Positions 1-7,910 are shown, counted from the stretch's first letter. The stretch is DNA of 64,000 nt from Flavobacteriaceae bacterium (GCA_024742935.1 JANSXN010000001.1:1-64000), one strand, 5' to 3'. Made by a program: numbers and translations. The notes: generated by a model from the letters alone, not told the origin.

Positions 1-235
1 AACCTCTTTTATTGTATACCTTTATGCGACCCTCAACTTCATATACATAGCGCCATATTTTATCGTGTGTAAATGTTACTTTCCCTTTTTTATAGATATA
101 AGTTGCAGCTGCTTCTGGATCGTTTGAATGTTCTTTTTGTCTAATTTCGTCTTCTGAAACTTTTCCAAAATCAAATCGTTGTGCATTCAATAGGATACTA
201 AAAAGTAAAATGAAAAGAGTACAATGCAATTTCAT
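1..235 (-). CDS. DUF3857-type exported protein, 3' part beyond the window edge
   Basis: The frame opens with ATG at 235 and runs leftward off the window after 78 codons. The first ~19 residues (MKLHCTLFILLFSILLNAQ) form a signal peptide. Later residues (EVEGRIKVYNKRG) resemble the VKIYNALGKEIK stretch early in the neighbouring 635-residue protein, which places it in the same DUF3857/transglutaminase-like family. It follows that gene with a 7-base gap, so the two are probably cotranscribed. The family call rests on a short N-terminal piece and on the neighbour; the function is unknown. Confidence 0.7.
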   Translation of the reverse strand, partial: MKLHCTLFILLFSILLNAQRFDFGKVSEDEIRQKEHSNDPEAAATYIYKKGKVTFTHDKIWRYVYEVEGRIKVYNKRG

Positions 236-242
236 AATTGAC

Positions 243-2150
243 TTAATTTTTAATTAAAACTATCTTTAAATTATCTCGAAGGGCGGTATTGCTTAAAAAT
301 TCTCTAAAATCTGTATAGGACTCTTTTGAATGGGTGCCGGCTTTTACTAAAAATCTTCTTGTAATGGTTAAAGAATGGTCTTCATTTTCTTGAATACTCA
401 AAACATAGTCTCCAAAAGGTGAGCTTGTATTTAAACCGTTTGGTATTGTCTCAATTTCAAAACCTTCAGGTAATTTTAAATCAAAAGTGGCCGTTTCATA
501 AAAACCGCGTTTGATGATGATGGGCTGAGTGCGTTCTTCATATCGGGGAGGCACAGAAGTATATTTTGAAAAGGGGTTTAGTTCCACAATAAGTCTATCG
601 CCTGATTTTGATGCATAATTTTTAGCTGAAACCTCAACCTGCTCTTTAAAAACAACCTCTCGTTTATCATTATCAAATTGAATATTGTTTACCTGAAGAT
701 TTCTAACATTTGCCCATCTTTTTTTGTAATAGGTGTCAATTTCAGTATTTGAATAAATAGGTAGATATTGTTTTCTATCATAATCAAGCCCTCTGGAAGA
801 AATTTCAAGAGAAGCTGTTAAGTGGCCTTCATCATCTATTGCCCCTTTTATTGAGAATGATTCATGATTATCTTCATTGAGGTATGCAGTCGTTTTAACC
901 AGTTTTCCCCCATCAGGCTTAATGATGTGTGCATAACGATTGTCAGAAAAATTTCCAATAAAACCAAATGGATGGACTTGGCTGGTGCAGTCTGTATATA
1001 TGTAGTCGTCGCCATTGGGAATTGCAAGTATCACATGGTTACCTTCAGATAATGATGGAAAGTTTTCGTTAAAATTGTATTGATAATTGCCAGACTCTAT
1101 ATGTGTATAATAGGCTGTTACACCCACTTCCTTCAGAAGTGCTTTGGTATAATTTGACAAACCTTTACAGTCTCCATATTTTACACGGTCAACCTCTTTT
1201 GCAGTGATGGGTTGCACTCCACCAATTCCCACCTGAACACTAATGTAACGTGTGTTATTTTGAACATATTCATAAACAATTCTGGCACGTTCTAATGGGT
1301 CATCAATACCTTTAACTAATTGGTTTACTTCCGTTAATGTTTTATCAGAAACTTCGTCCCGGTCTTTCAAAATATTGTTGAAGAACCACTGTCCAAGTTC
1401 GTTCCAACTTTTAACCTCACCTGCTATGCCTTCGTAAATAAATTTTTGTGGTGAAAACTTGACTAGAGGTGCTATTTCAAAAAAATAAGGAGCAAATGCT
1501 TCAGATTTGATTGCTTTTAAATCTTTAGTTTTATAGTGAATGAATCCCGGCGTTAATTCTCTAATAACAGATAAATTATCAAGCTGCATTTCTACAGTAT
1601 TGATTTGAATTTCTTCGGGGTTATAAATAATAGACACTTCACTGTTTTGTGTACTTAATCTATATGCACTCAAAAAATAGAAGTTTGGCAAAAACACTGT
1701 ATTCTTTGAAGTGGTTTCATAAGAAATCTCAAAAGTATAAGGGTAAGATGTAGGCACATAATCGAGATACATCACTCTGGAATCACTATAAAGTGTACCA
1801 CTTGAAACGCTACTGCGGTCCTTAAAATCCTTTTTCTTGTATTTTTTAATTTCCTTACCTAATGCATTGTAAATCTTTACCTCTGCTTTGTTTACCTTTA
1901 TAGAATTATCGTGGTAAATTGAAGGATTAATTAAGTTATCTCCTTGACTATTCAAAACTGTCCACACATTGGTAACTTTTGTAACCATCTCCTTTATAGA
2001 GCGTATTTCTATTTCCATAACATCTTGCCTGTAAACAGCATCTGCATTTTCCAATAACTCTTTTGGAATTTGAGAAACAGAATATTCAGGGTTTTGAGCA
2101 TGGCTCAAAAAACAAGAAAGAATAAATAAACAAAAAAGCCGCATTAACAT
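243..2150 (-). CDS. DUF3857 and transglutaminase-like domain exported protein
   Basis: This is a 635-residue protein with an N-terminal signal peptide (MLMRLFCLFILSCFLSHAQ). A DUF3857 beta-rich region occupies roughly residues 40-250 and a transglutaminase-like core roughly 260-390. Candidate catalytic residues are visible: Cys near 327 in YGDCKGLSNY, His near 372 in GNHVILAIP and Asp near 386 in YTDCTSQ. A C-terminal beta domain follows. In Bacteroidota such proteins occur as tandem paralogues, as here with the truncated gene downstream. The substrate is unknown; a role in the periplasm or at the outer membrane is inferred from the signal peptide. A second ATG two codons later is an equally good start. 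Confidence 0.85.
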   Translation of the reverse strand: MLMRLFCLFILSCFLSHAQNPEYSVSQIPKELLENADAVYRQDVMEIEIRSIKEMVTKVTNVWTVLNSQGDNLINPSIYHDNSIKVNKAEVKIYNALGKEIKKYKKKDFKDRSSVSSGTLYSDSRVMYLDYVPTSYPYTFEISYETTSKNTVFLPNFYFLSAYRLSTQNSEVSIIYNPEEIQINTVEMQLDNLSVIRELTPGFIHYKTKDLKAIKSEAFAPYFFEIAPLVKFSPQKFIYEGIAGEVKSWNELGQWFFNNILKDRDEVSDKTLTEVNQLVKGIDDPLERARIVYEYVQNNTRYISVQVGIGGVQPITAKEVDRVKYGDCKGLSNYTKALLKEVGVTAYYTHIESGNYQYNFNENFPSLSEGNHVILAIPNGDDYIYTDCTSQVHPFGFIGNFSDNRYAHIIKPDGGKLVKTTAYLNEDNHESFSIKGAIDDEGHLTASLEISSRGLDYDRKQYLPIYSNTEIDTYYKKRWANVRNLQVNNIQFDNDKREVVFKEQVEVSAKNYASKSGDRLIVELNPFSKYTSVPPRYEERTQPIIIKRGFYETATFDLKLPEGFEIETIPNGLNTSSPFGDYVLSIQENEDHSLTITRRFLVKAGTHSKESYTDFREFLSNTALRDNLKIVLIKN

Positions 2151-2163
2151 TTTTTTAAGATTT

Positions 2164-2193
2164 CAAAAATAAAAACTTTAGTTATAGAACCAA
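2164..2193 (-). promoter_or_regulatory. Bacteroidota-type promoter for the DUF3857 pair
   Basis: On the minus strand TTG (2193-2191) is followed after 19 bases by TATTTTTG (2171-2164). This fits the flavobacterial consensus TTG-N17-23-TAnnTTTG. The -7 element ends 13 bases before the ATG at 2150, so the 5' leader would be very short. Confidence 0.6.
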
Positions 2194-2210
2194 GATAAAT
2201 TCAATAAAAA

Positions 2211-2663
2211 TCACTCTTTATTTTTGGTGTCAATTACAATCGTAACGGGACCATCATTAACGAGTGAAACCTCCATCATTGCACCAAACTCTCCAGTACT
2301 GATGGGTTTTCCTAGTTCTTTTTCAAAAGTGTTTACAAATAGTTCATAGAGGGGAATTGCAACATCCGGTTTTGCGGCTTTTATGAAAGAAGGGCGATTG
2401 CCCTTTTTTGTGGATGCGTGCAATGTAAATTGACTCACAATGAGTATGTCACCATTTGTATCTATAACAGAGCAATTCATCTCTCCGTCATCGTCGGTAA
2501 ATATACGAAGTTTACTGATTTTTGCAACCAGCCAGTTTATGTCTTCATCAGTATCTTGATTTTCAATACCTAAAAGAATTAAAAGACCATGATTTATTTG
2601 AGCCACCTTATTGTTCTCAATAGCGACAGTTGCTTTGCTGACTCTTTGTATTACTGCTCTCAT
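2211..2663 (-). CDS. dtd: D-aminoacyl-tRNA deacylase
   Basis: The 150-residue protein has the full family length. It carries the two DTD signature motifs: SQFTLHAST near residue 80, which holds the active-site region, and NDGPVTI near residue 138, the Gly-cisPro motif. It hydrolyses D-amino acids (classically D-Tyr) from mischarged tRNA. It is the last gene of the aromatic amino acid operon, 66 bases after rsgA, and a palindromic element fills the gap. A D-Tyr-tRNA editing enzyme downstream of Tyr biosynthesis is a plausible functional link, but this is inference; dtd and rsgA are often adjacent in flavobacteria in any case. Confidence 0.95.
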   Translation of the reverse strand: MRAVIQRVSKATVAIENNKVAQINHGLLILLGIENQDTDEDINWLVAKISKLRIFTDDDGEMNCSVIDTNGDILIVSQFTLHASTKKGNRPSFIKAAKPDVAIPLYELFVNTFEKELGKPISTGEFGAMMEVSLVNDGPVTIVIDTKNKE

Positions 2664-2670
2664 ATATTAC

Positions 2671-2722
2671 CCGTCCCCAAGCCTGCTTGGGGAGGTATCT
2701 CATTATTCCCGCTTTTGCGGGG
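2671..2722. repeat. Double-hairpin REP-like palindromic element (copy A)
   Basis: Two GC-rich palindromes fill the rsgA-dtd gap. The first is TCCCCAAGC (2674-2682) against GCTTGGGGA (2685-2693). The second is CCCGC-TTTT-GCGGG (2708-2721). The second shares its core with the element at 59098-59117. On the minus strand the first resembles the element before lpxB, since both read AATGAGA..CCTCC before the palindrome. Confidence 0.7.
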
Positions 2723-2729
2723 AATTATA

Positions 2730-3683
2730 TTAATTTTCTTCTTCCCAATTATCGGTTCTGTAATGTTCATCTTCGCCTTCCAAAATTTGAACATAACTCC
2801 GGTAACGGGACCAGGGTATTTCTCCCGCTTCCAGTGCTTTTTTTATAGCACACTGAGGTTCTTTCAAGTGCAGACAATTATTGAACTTGCAATTTTCTTT
2901 TCGTTTAAAAAACTCCGGAAAATAATCTGAAAGTTCTTCTTTTTCGATATCAACAACCCCAAAGCCCTTCACCCCAGGAGTATCTATTATTTTTGCATCA
3001 AAACTCAAATCATACATTTCTGCAAAAGTGGTGGTGTGCTGTCCTTGCAGATGTTGTTCAGAAATTTCTTTTGTCTTGATATCGAGACCTGGCTCGAGCA
3101 TATTGATTAAAGTTGATTTTCCCACTCCGCTATGCCCGGCAAAGATGCTTACTTTGCCTTCCATTTGTTTTTTTAACTGGTCTAAATTTTCACCGGTCTG
3201 CGCCGAAAGGGTTAAACATTCATAACCAATATCACTATAAATTGCTTTGAGGTATTCAATTTCGTAGGTTTCCTCTTCATTGTATGTATCCATTTTGTTG
3301 AACAGCAAAACGGTTTTGATATGATATGCTTCAGCTGTAACCAAAAACCGATCGATAAAAGAGGTAAATGTGGGCGGATTGTTTAAAGTAATGACCAAAA
3401 AAAGCTGATCAATGTTTGAAGCGAGAATATGCGTGCGTTTGGATAGGTTAACAGATCGTCGCACGATATAATTTTCTCTTTCATCTATTTCAGAAATGAT
3501 CCCTTGAGTTGTTTCGTCTTTGGTTTGTAATTTAAAGGTTACTTTGTCTCCAACGGCAATAGGGTTAGTGCTCTTAATTCCTTGTATCCTAAACTTTCCT
3601 TTGATCCTGCATTCATAAAACAAACCGTTTTCGGCTTTGACCGTGTACCAACTTCCGGTAGATTTATAAACGGTTCCTTTCAT
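2730..3683 (-). CDS. rsgA: Ribosome small subunit-dependent GTPase A
   Basis: The 317-residue protein has an N-terminal OB-fold (about 1-70). A circularly permuted GTPase domain follows, with motif order G4 (NKMD near 128), G1 (GHSGVGKST near 183) and G3 (DTPGVKG near 235). A C-terminal zinc knuckle has the pattern C-x4-C-x-H-x5-C (ENCKFNNCLHLKEPQC). It assists maturation of the 30S subunit. Its ATG lies 2 bases after the stop of the DAHP synthase gene, so it belongs to the same transcript. Confidence 0.97.
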   Translation of the reverse strand: MKGTVYKSTGSWYTVKAENGLFYECRIKGKFRIQGIKSTNPIAVGDKVTFKLQTKDETTQGIISEIDERENYIVRRSVNLSKRTHILASNIDQLFLVITLNNPPTFTSFIDRFLVTAEAYHIKTVLLFNKMDTYNEEETYEIEYLKAIYSDIGYECLTLSAQTGENLDQLKKQMEGKVSIFAGHSGVGKSTLINMLEPGLDIKTKEISEQHLQGQHTTTFAEMYDLSFDAKIIDTPGVKGFGVVDIEKEELSDYFPEFFKRKENCKFNNCLHLKEPQCAIKKALEAGEIPWSRYRSYVQILEGEDEHYRTDNWEEEN

Positions 3684-3685
3684 AT

Positions 3686-4777
3686 TTAATGTTTGTTTTT
3701 GCTGAGAATATTATGTTGATGCTCTATTGACTCTTGATGAATGGCCTTAAAGACTCTTTCAATAAATTGCTCACTTAAATGTTCCTCTTTGCCCAGAGCG
3801 TTCATACGCTCTAAAATTTTATTCCATCGCTGCGCTTGCAAGATAGCGACATTATTTTCCTTTTTCAACAATCCGATTTCGTCTGCGATTTTCATACGTT
3901 TTCCCATTGAGGCAATCAATTGCATATCAATCAAGTCGATTTGTGTGCGCAAGGTATTTAGCTTGTTGTTGAAAGCGAGTGATTCTTCTTTTTCCTTTCT
4001 TATTTTTAATTCTTCCGTGATCTCTTTAAGCCTTTTTGGGAGTATTTGTTGTGCGGCATCACTCCATGCATTGTCAGGGTCATTGTGGGTTTCAATGATA
4101 AATCCATCATAATTTAAATCCAAAGCGGTTTGGCATAGGTCAAAAATAATATCTCTTCGACCGGCAATGTGGGATGGATCCAAAAATAATGGTAAATCCG
4201 GAAAACGACTTTGAAGATCGATGGCTATTTGCCACTCAGGATTGTTTCGAAAGTTTGTTTTTTCATAAGTGGAAAACCCTCTGTGAATGACTCCCAGATT
4301 TTTAATATCTGCACTTTGCAAGCGTTCTACGGCTCCCAGCCAAAGGGATAAATCAGGGTTTACAGGGTTTTTGACCAACACAATTTTATCGGTTCCTTTG
4401 AGGGCATCTGCTATTTCCTGAACGATAAAAGGGCTCACAGTGCTGCGGGCACCTATCCATAGGATATCAAAATCGGCTTCTAAAGCCAAATCGACGTGAT
4501 TTTTATTGGCAACTTCGGTGGCCAAAAGTAAGCCGGTTTCTTGTTTTGCACGCTGCATCCACTTTAAACCAATGGCACCCACGCCCTCAAAATTTCCGGG
4601 ACGTGTGCGCGGTTTCCATATTCCGGCGCGCATAGCAGTAGCATCACTATCCTTTAACTGATGGGCTATTTTAAGAACCTGTTCTTCGGTTTCGGCACTG
4701 CAAGGGCCTGCGATAACTAGGGGATGTTCAAGATTGAAGGCCTTTAACCAACTTCTCAAGTTTTTTGTATTTTCCAT
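3686..4777 (-). CDS. Bifunctional DAHP synthase / chorismate mutase (type II)
   Basis: The 363-residue protein fuses a type I-beta 3-deoxy-D-arabino-heptulosonate-7-phosphate synthase (about 10-260) to a chorismate mutase (about 275-355). Motifs of the first domain include AGPCSAET, KPRTRPGNFEG and DPSHIAGRRD. The second domain shows the RTQIDLIDMQLI helix and the IADEIGLLKKE segment. It joins the entry step of the shikimate pathway to the branch step toward prephenate. The fusion with a C-terminal mutase is common in Bacteroidota. It sits between tyrA (10 bases upstream) and rsgA (2 bases downstream) in the attenuator-controlled operon. The mutase domain may mediate feedback inhibition by prephenate, as in related enzymes (inference). 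Confidence 0.95.
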   Translation of the reverse strand: MENTKNLRSWLKAFNLEHPLVIAGPCSAETEEQVLKIAHQLKDSDATAMRAGIWKPRTRPGNFEGVGAIGLKWMQRAKQETGLLLATEVANKNHVDLALEADFDILWIGARSTVSPFIVQEIADALKGTDKIVLVKNPVNPDLSLWLGAVERLQSADIKNLGVIHRGFSTYEKTNFRNNPEWQIAIDLQSRFPDLPLFLDPSHIAGRRDIIFDLCQTALDLNYDGFIIETHNDPDNAWSDAAQQILPKRLKEITEELKIRKEKEESLAFNNKLNTLRTQIDLIDMQLIASMGKRMKIADEIGLLKKENNVAILQAQRWNKILERMNALGKEEHLSEQFIERVFKAIHQESIEHQHNILSKNKH

Positions 4778-4787
4778 GACTATAAAA

Positions 4788-5645
4788 TTACTGTTTAAAT
4801 TGGATCCCGTTTAAAATTTCTTTGATTTTATTAGTGCTTTCCAGCTCTTTGAAAATGGGGTCGTATTTGTCATTTTCAATTAATTTTTTAAATTGTTTGA
4901 GGTTTCTTATATACTCTTCCAAACAGCCTATAATATTTGTTTTGTTTTGTTTAAAAATGGGGGTCCACATTGCCGGTGAGCTCTTTGCCAAACGCACAGT
5001 GCTTTCAAATCCGCTGCCTGCCAAGTCAAATATATCCCGTTCATTTTGTTCTTTTTCAATTACTGTTTTACCGAGCATAAACGAACTTATATGTGATAAA
5101 TGTGACACATAAGCAATGTGTTTATCGTGCGCTTTAGGCTTCATATACCTGATGTGCATTTCCAAAGCTGCAAATAATTTCAATGCCTTTTCCTGAATGG
5201 GAAAAGCGGTTTTGTCTATTTCACATATAATGTTTGTTTTTCCTTTAAACAAGCCACAGTGAGCAGCCTTGGGTCCGGAAAATTCTGTGCCTGCAATGGG
5301 GTGTGTAGCAAGTAGATTTCTTCGGTTTTTGTGTTTTGAAATGGCTTTACAGAGTGCTGCTTTTGTGGAGCCTACTTCCAAGACCAGTGCGTGAGAAGGA
5401 ATTTTATCAAGTACTTCGGGTACAAGTGAAACTGCAACATCGACAGGAACCGCAACGATTACCCAATCAGCTTTGTATAAATCATCCATCGAAGCCATTT
5501 CATCAATGATATTTAAAGAAAATGCTTGCTTCAAATGCATCTCACTACTATCAATTCCAAATAATTTGGACTGTGGGTAAAGCATTTTAATGTCTTTTGC
5601 CAAAGACCCGCCAATCAATCCAATTCCGATTACAAATACATTCAT
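4788..5645 (-). CDS. tyrA: Prephenate dehydrogenase
   Basis: The 285-residue protein starts with a Rossmann dinucleotide site (GIGLIGGSLAKDI, about 7-19). It carries the TyrA substrate motifs ATHPIAGTEFSGP (near 112) and VSHLSHISSFML (near 178). It oxidatively decarboxylates prephenate to 4-hydroxyphenylpyruvate for tyrosine synthesis. No ACT or chorismate mutase domain is fused. It lies 18 bases after the aminotransferase gene and 10 bases before the DAHP synthase gene. Confidence 0.95.
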   Translation of the reverse strand: MNVFVIGIGLIGGSLAKDIKMLYPQSKLFGIDSSEMHLKQAFSLNIIDEMASMDDLYKADWVIVAVPVDVAVSLVPEVLDKIPSHALVLEVGSTKAALCKAISKHKNRRNLLATHPIAGTEFSGPKAAHCGLFKGKTNIICEIDKTAFPIQEKALKLFAALEMHIRYMKPKAHDKHIAYVSHLSHISSFMLGKTVIEKEQNERDIFDLAGSGFESTVRLAKSSPAMWTPIFKQNKTNIIGCLEEYIRNLKQFKKLIENDKYDPIFKELESTNKIKEILNGIQFKQ

Positions 5646-5663
5646 TTGATTTAGTATTACTTT

Positions 5664-6809
5664 TTAAAATCTGCTTATTGCTTCTTTTATTTTTTCTTCA
5701 GAAACACATAAGGAAAACCGTATATACCCCTCTCCCCGACTTCCAAAAACGGTACCCGGACTGATAAATATATTTTTTTCAATGAGGATCTTTTCAATAA
5801 AAACCTCTGCAGATTGATTTGAAGACGGTAGTTTTGCCCATACAAACAATCCGGATTTGTGTTTTTCATAAGTGCATCCCATAAGGGTGACCAAATTATA
5901 AATTAAGTCTCTTCTTCTTTTATAAATTTCATTTTGAGAAGCAAACCATTCCTCATTAAGTTTCAACGCTGCGATGGCACCTTTTTGCAGAGGGTAAAAC
6001 ATACCGCTGTCCATATTGCTTTTTACTTTTAAAATAGCATCCAAGAATGTTGATTTTCCCAGAACCATTCCAATGCGCCACCCGGACATGTTGAACGTTT
6101 TACTCAATGAATTTAGCTCCAATGCAACCTCTTTTGCTCCTGGCATAGACAGTAAGGAACGCTTTTTCTCATTTAAAATAAATCCATAGGGATTGTCATT
6201 AACCAAGAGTATGTTGTGTTTTTCGGCGAAATCAATAAGTTCTTCAAAAATTTCAATAGTTGCGAGGGCCCCTGTGGGCATATGAGGATAGCTCAACCAC
6301 ATCAACTTCACCCGACTCAAATCCTGTTTCTCAATTTCCTTCAGATTTGGTAACCAGTTTTGTTTCTGGTGTAAATCATAGTACAAAGGGGTAGCACCAA
6401 CGAGTTTTGTCACCGAAGCATAGGTAGGGTAACCTGGATTTGGAATCAAAACGGAATCTCCTTCATTTAAAAATGCCATTGAGATGTGCATAATCCCTTC
6501 TTTAGAACCCATGAGGGGTAAAATTTCAGAGTTGGGTTCCAATAGTACTTGAAAGTGATTTTGGTAAAAATCGGCCATCGCTGCTCGCAACTCTGGTATG
6601 CCTTGATAGCTTTGGTACTGATGTGCCTGCTCATCAAAAAGTGCTTGTTGCATAGCAGTTATCACCTCTTTTGGAGGACTCAAATCTGGGCTTCCCACAC
6701 CTAAATTGATAATGGGCATACCGGCGTTGAGCATTTGTCTCACTTGCCGTAATTTTTGCGAAAAGTAGTACTCCTCTACTGTATTTAATCGTTTTGCTGT
6801 TTCTATCAT
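5664..6809 (-). CDS. PLP-dependent aminotransferase (class I/II), probable aromatic
   Basis: The 381-residue fold-type I aminotransferase shows the Schiff-base lysine in SLSKTFNMSGWRIG (near 237) and the conserved region NPGYPTYA. It starts inside the pheA stop codon (ATGA overlap at 6806-6809), so translation is probably coupled. Its position between prephenate dehydratase and prephenate dehydrogenase suggests transamination of phenylpyruvate and 4-hydroxyphenylpyruvate to Phe and Tyr. That specificity is inferred from context; sequence alone would allow aspartate or LL-DAP aminotransferase activity. Confidence 0.92.
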   Translation of the reverse strand: MIETAKRLNTVEEYYFSQKLRQVRQMLNAGMPIINLGVGSPDLSPPKEVITAMQQALFDEQAHQYQSYQGIPELRAAMADFYQNHFQVLLEPNSEILPLMGSKEGIMHISMAFLNEGDSVLIPNPGYPTYASVTKLVGATPLYYDLHQKQNWLPNLKEIEKQDLSRVKLMWLSYPHMPTGALATIEIFEELIDFAEKHNILLVNDNPYGFILNEKKRSLLSMPGAKEVALELNSLSKTFNMSGWRIGMVLGKSTFLDAILKVKSNMDSGMFYPLQKGAIAALKLNEEWFASQNEIYKRRRDLIYNLVTLMGCTYEKHKSGLFVWAKLPSSNQSAEVFIEKILIEKNIFISPGTVFGSRGEGYIRFSLCVSEEKIKEAISRF

Positions 6810-7648
6810 CGGTTTCCACTTTTGTAAGTTCCCAGTACCTTAAATTGGGAGGTTATAATTTCCAATTCGTGTTTTGCTTTTTCAAAATGAGTGTAGTTCT
6901 CAAAAGTAACATCCACAAAAAATACATACTGAAAAGGTATTTCAATATTGGGAAGCGATTGTATTTTTGTAAGATTCATATTGCAATTGTTCATCACGTT
7001 TAGAACTGTTGCCAAACTTCCCTGTGTGTGCTCCAACTCAAACTTTAAAGACGCCTTGTTGATGGTTTCTTTTTCGATTGCTCCCTTTGAGTTGCTTAAT
7101 ACTACAAATCGCGTTTGATTGTTTTTTACGGTATTTATACCATTTGATAAAATGTCCAAATCATACAATTTAGCTGCGTGACTTCCGGCGATAGCCGCGA
7201 TATTTTTGAGTTTATTCTCCTGTATGTATTTGGCAGAAGCAGCGGTATCCTCACTTTCAACCAATTTAAGCTGAGGCTGTTTTCTAAAAAACTCCTCACA
7301 TTGCAATAAAGCCATAGGATGAGAATGCACTTCTTTAATATCAGAAAGTGATTGACCCTTTAATGCCATCAAATTCATTTCAATATTGATGTAGTGCTCA
7401 CCAATTATATGTAATTTATTTTGATCAATCAATGCAAAGTTGGGCAATATGGCTCCCGCAATGGAATTTTCTATGGCCATTACCGCCTTTTGAGTTTTTT
7501 GTGTTGCCAATCCCTGAACAAGTTGCCTGAATGACAAACACTCTTCAATAGCATCTTCCCGCAAACCCGGAAAAACTTCCAAAGCTACTTGGTGGTGAAA
7601 AGAACCCAATATGCCTTGAATGGCCACTTTTTGTAAAACGTCTATCAT
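6806..7648 (-). CDS. pheA: Prephenate dehydratase with ACT domain
   Basis: The 280-residue protein has an N-terminal dehydratase domain (about 1-185) with NSIAGAILPN near 95 and the catalytic TRFVVL motif near 170. A C-terminal ACT domain (about 195-275) contains TQGSLATVLN and IQSLPN, the usual Phe-binding regulatory region. It converts prephenate to phenylpyruvate. It is the first structural gene of the operon. Its ATG lies only 11 bases after the T-tract of an intrinsic terminator that sits behind an aromatic-rich leader peptide, so expression is probably set by attenuation as well as by Phe feedback on the ACT domain. Confidence 0.96.
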   Translation of the reverse strand: MIDVLQKVAIQGILGSFHHQVALEVFPGLREDAIEECLSFRQLVQGLATQKTQKAVMAIENSIAGAILPNFALIDQNKLHIIGEHYINIEMNLMALKGQSLSDIKEVHSHPMALLQCEEFFRKQPQLKLVESEDTAASAKYIQENKLKNIAAIAGSHAAKLYDLDILSNGINTVKNNQTRFVVLSNSKGAIEKETINKASLKFELEHTQGSLATVLNVMNNCNMNLTKIQSLPNIEIPFQYVFFVDVTFENYTHFEKAKHELEIITSQFKVLGTYKSGNR

Positions 7649-7659
7649 AGTATATATAC

Positions 7660-7688
7660 AAAAAAAAATCCCGAAATATTTCGGGATT
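7660..7688 (-). terminator. Attenuator: intrinsic terminator before pheA
   Basis: A perfect 22-base palindrome at 7667-7688 (arms AATCCCGAA and TTCGGGATT around ATAT) is followed on the minus strand by a run of nine T (7668-7660). This is a textbook factor-independent terminator, and it lies between the leader peptide stop (7714) and the pheA ATG (7648). A terminator placed there can only act as a conditional stop for the operon. Confidence 0.9.
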
Positions 7689-7742
7689 GTATTGTTAGTT
7701 TTTTGATTTTTATTTATTTATCATAACACAATAACAATCCCG
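7682..7742 (-). promoter_or_regulatory. Antiterminator pairing of the phe/tyr attenuator
   Basis: Minus-strand CGGGATTGTTATTGT (7742-7728), which lies within leader codons 21-26, can pair with ACAATACAATCCCG (7695-7682). This gives 14 base pairs with one bulged T. The second partner includes the 5' arm of the terminator hairpin, so the two structures exclude each other. A ribosome stalled in the aromatic codons (6-18) would leave the antiterminator free to form; a ribosome reaching the stop codon would cover its 5' arm. Confidence 0.85.
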
Positions 7743-7803
7743 CTTTTTTCCAGTAGAAAAAAGTAAAGAAGCTGTTATAATAAAAGAAATGATGTGTCGC
7801 CAT
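7714..7803 (-). CDS. Aromatic-rich leader peptide of the phe/tyr operon (pheL-like)
   Basis: This is a 29-codon frame from ATG (7803) to TAA (7714), directly preceded by an in-frame TAG. Its N-terminal half reads MATHH followed by FFYYNSFFTFFYW, then KKAGLLLCYDK. Six Phe, four Tyr and one Trp make 11 of 29 residues aromatic. It ends 25 bases before the terminator hairpin and 65 bases before pheA. It has no recognisable function as a protein; its job is to let the ribosome sense charged tRNA-Phe and tRNA-Tyr. E. coli pheL is the established functional parallel, but I see no sequence relationship beyond composition. It is too short to be found by ordinary gene callers. Confidence 0.88.
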   Translation of the reverse strand: MATHHFFYYNSFFTFFYWKKAGLLLCYDK

Positions 7804-7848
7804 CTAGCTGTTATGATTTGATTTGGCTAATATAGAAAAAATTGAATT

Positions 7849-7856
7849 CAAAAATA
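7849..7856 (-). promoter_or_regulatory. Candidate -7 element for the phe/tyr leader transcript
   Basis: TATTTTTG (minus strand, 7856-7849) matches TAnnTTTG and lies 45 bases before the leader peptide ATG. No TTG or TTTG stands at the expected distance upstream, so this is a half-supported promoter. Confidence 0.4.
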
Positions 7857-7910
7857 CTTTTTCAAAAAAAAAGTAGTTTTTTAAGTACATATCTTCAAGC
7901 GAAAATAATT

